Source: Clostridiales bacterium
GTDB lineage: Bacteria; Bacillota; Clostridia; Oscillospirales; CAG-272
Reading direction: 5' to 3'
DNA length: 10,471 nt
Assembly: GCA_004554105.1 (NCBI GenBank)
Contig: SFNW01000064.1
Location: 1-10,471 of the forward strand
Numbering within the stretch: position 1 is the stretch's first letter; each line of letters opens with the position of its first letter. A program made the translations under genes and the position numbers. The notes under the pieces are model-generated. The model was not told where the DNA came from, did no database searches, and was given only the letters and a program-made list of their open reading frames with translations. This document shows, piece after piece, positions 8,159 to 10,471 of the stretch.

Positions 8159-8190
8159 CCCAAGGGGCTTTTTGCAAAAAGCCGCTTGGG
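8159..8190. repeat. 32-bp palindrome with one internal mismatch
   Basis: The arms are CCCAAG and CTTGGG at the outside and the perfect 18-bp palindrome GGCTTTTTGCAAAAAGCC in the middle (8166-8183). The only break is a G opposite G at 8165/8184. It has no T-run after it, and each strand reads nearly the same, so it is more like a transposon-type or REP-like repeat than a terminator. It lies in the gap between the hydrolase terminator and the promoter of the SLH-glycosidase gene. Confidence 0.65.
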
Positions 8191-8215
8191 AATCCGCAAA
8201 AACTTCGATATGTAA

Positions 8216-8243
8216 AGCAAAAACCGCCCCATAGGAGCGGTTT
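8216..8243 (-). terminator. Intrinsic terminator of the cell-wall hydrolase gene
   Basis: On the minus strand AAACCGCTCC (8243-8234) pairs with GGGGCGGTTT (8230-8221) around a three-base loop, ten pairs with one G-U. The run TTTTT then GCTTT follows. On the plus strand the same position is an A-C mismatch, so the minus reading is the better one. It lies about 55 bases past the hydrolase stop. Confidence 0.8.
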
Positions 8244-8297
8244 CGGTTTGCTTTTTCGCGTTTGTTTGCTTTTTTGCTTGGAATTTGCGCAATCGAA

Positions 8298-9140
8298 TCA
8301 ATAGTAAAAGACGTGATTGCCGATGGTTTCGATGTATTCGCGGTTTTTGTCCATCCAACTGCCCTTGCTGACGCGGTTTGCGCAGAAATAGAGCGCGTTG
8401 TCGACGACCTCGACGCCCTCAAGGACAACCTTGGCGGCGCGGACCGCGCTGTCGGTCGGGTCGTTGTAGATAGAGCCGGTCGCGGCGGGCGTAAACTGCG
8501 TGCCGTACTTGCGGTCGAAGATAACGCCGTAGACCGTGTCGGGGAAAGAGCCGTCCTCGGTGCGGTTCATCACGACGTTGCCGACCGCAATCTGTCCGCG
8601 GAAGGGTTCGCCGCGGCTCTCCGCGGAAATGATGCGCGACAGCCAGTAAACGATGTCGCTGTCATAGAAGGTGTCGCCGCTCTCGATCGCCGCAGGCGTG
8701 CCGGTCAGGTACACCGCGCTCTCGCCGGCGTTCCATTCGCAGTTCAGCGAAAGTGCGCGGCTGAGTGCGCGAATCGGCACATAGAGCGTGCCGTCGAGGT
8801 TGAGGTTTTTCGCAAGCTCGGAATAGAGGATACGACCGTTTGCCTCAATGTAGTGTTCGGCATCTGCGGCTTCTACCCGCATACCGAGTGTCGTTGCGAC
8901 CGATGTGTTGCGGTTCGTGTCCCACTCAAAGGTGGCGTCGGGGTCTGCTGCGAGAATCATTACGCGGTAGGGGACGTATGCTGTACCGTTAATCAGCTCG
9001 GCACCGTCTACGGGGCTATTGTTGATATAAAGGTCAATGGGTGTGCCGTAATTTTCGGAAGCCGCGCAGGTAAATGACATCAGCAGCAGTGCCAGCGCCG
9101 CGGCTGCAAGCCAGAGCGCCGTCTTTTTGCTTAACTTCAT
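8298..9140 (-). CDS. Secreted SleB-type cell-wall hydrolase with copper-amine-oxidase-N-like domain
   Basis: The start is the ATG at 9140, giving 280 residues. AAGGAG (complement of 9150-9155) is 9 bases upstream and the product then begins MKLSKK plus a hydrophobic signal peptide (about 1-27). The longer frame up to 9257 adds 39 residues without signal or ribosome binding site. Residues about 33-147 resemble the copper-amine-oxidase N-terminal domain (PF07833-like): INNSPVDGAELINGTAYVPYR and DGTLYVPIRALSRAL. That is a non-enzymatic stalk common in Firmicutes secreted proteins. Residues about 160-280 are the SleB/Hydrolase_2 domain, with IISAESRGEPFRGQIAVGNV carrying the expected catalytic Glu174, the NRTEDGSFPDTVYGVIF segment and the closing TIGNHVFY. 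The family cleaves glycan strands as lytic transglycosylases in spore cortex or vegetative wall. The vegetative-type promoter argues for wall turnover rather than a germination-only role. Confidence 0.93.
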   Translation of the reverse strand: MKLSKKTALWLAAAALALLLMSFTCAASENYGTPIDLYINNSPVDGAELINGTAYVPYRVMILAADPDATFEWDTNRNTSVATTLGMRVEAADAEHYIEANGRILYSELAKNLNLDGTLYVPIRALSRALSLNCEWNAGESAVYLTGTPAAIESGDTFYDSDIVYWLSRIISAESRGEPFRGQIAVGNVVMNRTEDGSFPDTVYGVIFDRKYGTQFTPAATGSIYNDPTDSAVRAAKVVLEGVEVVDNALYFCANRVSKGSWMDKNREYIETIGNHVFYY

Positions 9141-9149
9141 TCTGCTATT

Positions 9150-9155
9150 CTCCTT
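9150..9155 (-). promoter_or_regulatory. Ribosome binding site that decides the hydrolase start
   Basis: AAGGAG on the minus strand, 9 bases before the ATG at 9140. It excludes the longer upstream reading, whose first codon lies inside the promoter spacer. Confidence 0.85.
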
Positions 9156-9200
9156 GTAAAATTTTGGGGTCCATTGCTTAAAAGCAAACTTTTCGGTTTG

Positions 9201-9224
9201 GGGCGGAAACCTACACTTTCGCCC
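9201..9224 (-). promoter_or_regulatory. Hairpin in the hydrolase mRNA leader
   Basis: GGGCG and CGCCC, extended by AAA/TTT across one bulged base, form a stem with a seven-base loop in the leader of about 100 bases. There is no T-run, so it is not a terminator on either strand. I do not recognise a riboswitch family. Confidence 0.35.
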
Positions 9225-9247
9225 ACATTTCGCCGAAAACATCTGCA

Positions 9248-9276
9248 ATATTAGCACAACTCCCCCACTTTGTCAA
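9248..9276 (-). promoter_or_regulatory. Sigma-A promoter of the cell-wall hydrolase gene
   Basis: On the minus strand a perfect TTGACA (9276-9271), 17 bases, then TAATAT (9253-9248) preceded by TGC, an extended -10. Transcription would start near 9241, giving a leader of about 100 bases. Confidence 0.75.
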
Positions 9277-9503
9277 CACTTTTTTTGAAAAGCGTGTCTT
9301 TGCACCGTCCGGCCGGCAGCATCATTCTTTCCCCAAAATAAAGATTTTATTCAATTATATATATAGCGACCGCCCAAAACCGTCCGATTTTTTGCGACAA
9401 AAAATTTTTTGCCATGCACGTTTCCGAACTGCAAAAGCAGGGCGCGAACGACAGAAATTTCAGGATTTCGGAGCATACGGTTCACGCCCGTGCGCTCGGT
9501 TTC

Positions 9504-9526
9504 GGCAGATTTTTCTGCCCTTTTTT
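9504..9526 (+). terminator. Orphan intrinsic terminator reading rightward
   Basis: GGCAGA and TCTGCC form a perfect 6-bp stem with a TTTT loop, followed by C and TTTTTT. It faces right, but no gene on the plus strand ends before it. It could end a small RNA or antisense transcript beginning in 9340-9480, or be a relic. I found no convincing plus-strand promoter for such an RNA. Confidence 0.55.
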
Positions 9527-9813
9527 GAAGTTTTTCTTCCTTATATTATATATAGCATATTCTGCGCCGCGCCGCGATGCTTCGCAGCGCCAAAATGCCG
9601 TTCCCGTCAACAGCCATACACGCCGCAGCGGGAATTTGCAGAGCGGAAGTTTTCGGTTTTTCCGCAAGGTGTTTCACACCGTTCGGCAAAACAAAACAAC
9701 CGACTGTCATTTGCGCTCCGCTGTCCGAAAGGGAATTGCAAGAAAAAGGACGGTTTTCGACAAGAAGGGCAGGGGAGTTCGTACTATTTGCGTATTTTGT
9801 GTTTAGATTCTAT

Positions 9814-9828
9814 AGATATACTATATCT
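9814..9828. repeat. AT-rich palindrome next to parS
   Basis: AGATATA-C-TATATCT is a perfect 7-bp inverted repeat about a single C, 13 bases before the first parS. It may be an operator, part of an easily melted region, or chance in AT-rich DNA. Confidence 0.4.
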
Positions 9829-9841
9829 TGTGTTGATTTGA

Positions 9842-9857
9842 TGTTTCACGTGAAACA
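9842..9857. other. parS: parS centromere site, perfect
   Basis: TGTTTCACGTGAAACA is the exact 16-bp chromosomal parS palindrome bound by ParB/Spo0J; flanking A and T extend it to an 18-bp perfect palindrome. ParB loads here, spreads as a CTP-dependent clamp and recruits condensin. It lies about 150 bases upstream of parA, so it may also influence that promoter. Confidence 0.95.
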
Positions 9858-9880
9858 TTGGGGTCAGGTTCGCACAAAAA

Positions 9881-9896
9881 GGTTTCACGTGAAACA
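9881..9896. other. parS: Second parS centromere site, one mismatch
   Basis: GGTTTCACGTGAAACA matches parS at 15 of 16 positions, differing only in the first base, which lies outside the inner GTTTCACGTGAAAC core. Its centre is 39 bp from that of the first site. Paired sites are a natural target for cooperative ParB loading. Confidence 0.92.
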
Positions 9897-9944
9897 TTTT
9901 TGCGGCGCGTATGTGAATTTTTTCTTAATTTTACGGCGGTGCGG

Positions 9945-9973
9945 TTGACTTACAGGCGGCAGAATGCTATAAT
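9945..9973 (+). promoter_or_regulatory. Sigma-A promoter of parA
   Basis: TTGACT (9945-9950, 5 of 6), 17 bases, then a perfect TATAAT (9968-9973). Transcription would start near 9980, leaving a leader of about 25 bases. The -35 begins 48 bases after the second parS, within reach of ParB spreading. Confidence 0.85.
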
Positions 9974-9994
9974 GAATGCAGTCTTCAATGTTTC

Positions 9995-10000
9995 GGAGGG
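9995..10000 (+). promoter_or_regulatory. Ribosome binding site of parA
   Basis: GGAGGG stands 4 bases before the ATG at 10005, slightly close but a strong match. No other start codon in frame has a comparable site. Confidence 0.8.
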
Positions 10001-10004
10001 TAGT

Positions 10005-10471
10005 ATGGGAAAAATTATTGCATTTGCCAACCAAAAGGGCGGCGTGGGGAAGACGACTTCTGCCGTCAACATTGCCGCTTCGGTCGGTATTCTCGGTAAG
10101 AAGGTCCTGCTGATCGATCTCGACCCGCAGGGAAACACCACCAGCGGCGTCGGCATTAACAAGAAAAATCTGAAATCCACCTCCTACGAACTGCTGATTG
10201 ACGAAATCGACGCCAAACAGGCGGTCGTCGTCACCGAATTCAAAAATCTTTCGGTCATTCCGTCCAATATTTCGCTCGCGGGCGCAGAGTTTGACCTCTA
10301 TCAGCTCGAAAACCGCGAATATCGGTTGAAAAAGCAGCTTGCCGCCGTCAAGGACGACTACGACTACATTTTTATTGATTGTCCGCCGTCGCTCGGCATG
10401 ATTACGGTCAATGCGCTCGCCGCCGCCGATGCGGTCATTATTCCGATGCAGTGCGAATACTACGCACTGGA
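10005..10471 (+). CDS. parA: Chromosome-partitioning ATPase ParA/Soj, C-terminus outside the window
   Basis: The first 155 residues are present, about 60% of the usual 250-270. ParA is a deviant Walker ATPase that binds DNA as an ATP dimer; it works with ParB bound at parS in chromosome segregation, and in Firmicutes also modulates DnaA. The deviant Walker A is KGGVGKTT at 11-18 with the signature lysine at 11. LLIDLDPQGN (35-44) carries the switch region and IFIDCPPSLG (122-131) the Walker B segment. No N-terminal helix-turn-helix extension is present, so it is the short chromosomal (Soj) type rather than a P1-plasmid type. Two parS sites and a consensus promoter lie just upstream. parB would be expected downstream, beyond the window. 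The absence of gidB/rsmG and noc directly upstream differs from the Bacillus order. Confidence 0.96.
   Translation, partial: MGKIIAFANQKGGVGKTTSAVNIAASVGILGKKVLLIDLDPQGNTTSGVGINKKNLKSTSYELLIDEIDAKQAVVVTEFKNLSVIPSNISLAGAEFDLYQLENREYRLKKQLAAVKDDYDYIFIDCPPSLGMITVNALAAADAVIIPMQCEYYAL

Larger units (their letters stand above)
9277..9840. other. Gene-free stretch between the hydrolase promoter and the parS sites
   Basis: Several open frames cross this region (for example 9414-9806 plus), but their translations are low-complexity with runs of Phe, Arg and Cys. They have no ribosome binding site and no family resemblance, so I treat it as non-coding. It holds three AT-rich islands (near 9340-9366, 9541-9560 and 9801-9830), an orphan plus-strand terminator at 9504-9526, and a GC-rich hairpin at 9569-9590 (GCGC.GCGA / TCGC.GCGC, no T-run). 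It has no TTATCCACA-type DnaA box that I can find. No tRNA, tmRNA or RNase P signature was seen. Confidence 0.6.

Noticed and set aside
8262..9077. 271-codon plus-strand frame opposite the hydrolase
   Set aside because: It overlaps the minus-strand terminator side and the SleB gene, has no ribosome binding site, and shows no recognisable domain.
9414..9806. 130-codon plus-strand frame in the gap before parA
   Set aside because: It has no ribosome binding site or promoter, runs through an intrinsic terminator, and has an irregular Phe/Arg/Cys-rich translation. The neighbouring frame containing FHVKH twice only reflects translation across the parS sites.
9260..9944. Replication origin with DnaA boxes
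   Set aside because: AT-rich islands and parS are suggestive, but no TTATCCACA-like box was found on either strand, so I report only possible proximity and not an origin.

Overview
The window looks like chromosomal DNA of a moderately GC-rich Firmicute, probably a Clostridia member of the Oscillospiraceae/Ruminococcaceae type. The reasons are an HPr kinase/phosphorylase (a Firmicutes catabolite-repression regulator), S-layer-homology (SLH) proteins, a SleB-type cell-wall hydrolase, extended AGGAG-type ribosome binding sites, sigma-A-like promoters with 17-bp spacers, and chromosomal parS sites of the Bacillus/Clostridium type. The family-level assignment is inference.

Layout from left to right. 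Positions 1-3534 (minus strand) hold the first 1178 codons of a very large secreted protein with N-terminal SLH modules; it runs off the left edge, so no stop is seen. Positions 3535-3782 hold its promoter, a leader hairpin and the terminator of the gene before it. Positions 3783-4733 (minus) encode HPr kinase/phosphorylase, hprK, with its own promoter. Positions 4813-8007 (minus) encode a secreted protein joining a phosphodiester-glycosidase (NAGPA-type) domain to three C-terminal SLH modules. It starts at a TTG and has a strong promoter. Positions 8114-8190 hold a GC-rich inverted-repeat element that looks like an interspersed intergenic repeat. Positions 8298-9140 (minus) encode a secreted copper-amine-oxidase-N-like plus SleB cell-wall hydrolase, with its own terminator and consensus promoter. 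Positions 9277-9944 are gene-free and AT-rich in patches. They end in two parS sites, one perfect and one with a single mismatch. From 10005 the plus strand encodes ParA/Soj, cut by the right edge.

Four genes on the left are all transcribed leftward and parA is transcribed rightward, away from the parS-bearing gap. This switch of orientation fits an origin-proximal location, although no dnaA gene or convincing DnaA box was found. Functionally the left part is an envelope cluster: two proteins that should anchor to secondary cell-wall polymer through SLH modules, a glycosidase that could act on phosphodiester-linked surface glycans, and a peptidoglycan hydrolase. hprK is embedded among them as an independent transcription unit. 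The right edge begins the chromosome-segregation module parA-(parB).

I saw no tRNA, rRNA, CRISPR array, insertion sequence or phage gene. No clearly new defence or mobile system is visible. The less explained parts are the 670-bp gene-free gap with an orphan terminator, the repeat element, and the SLH-glycosidase fusion.
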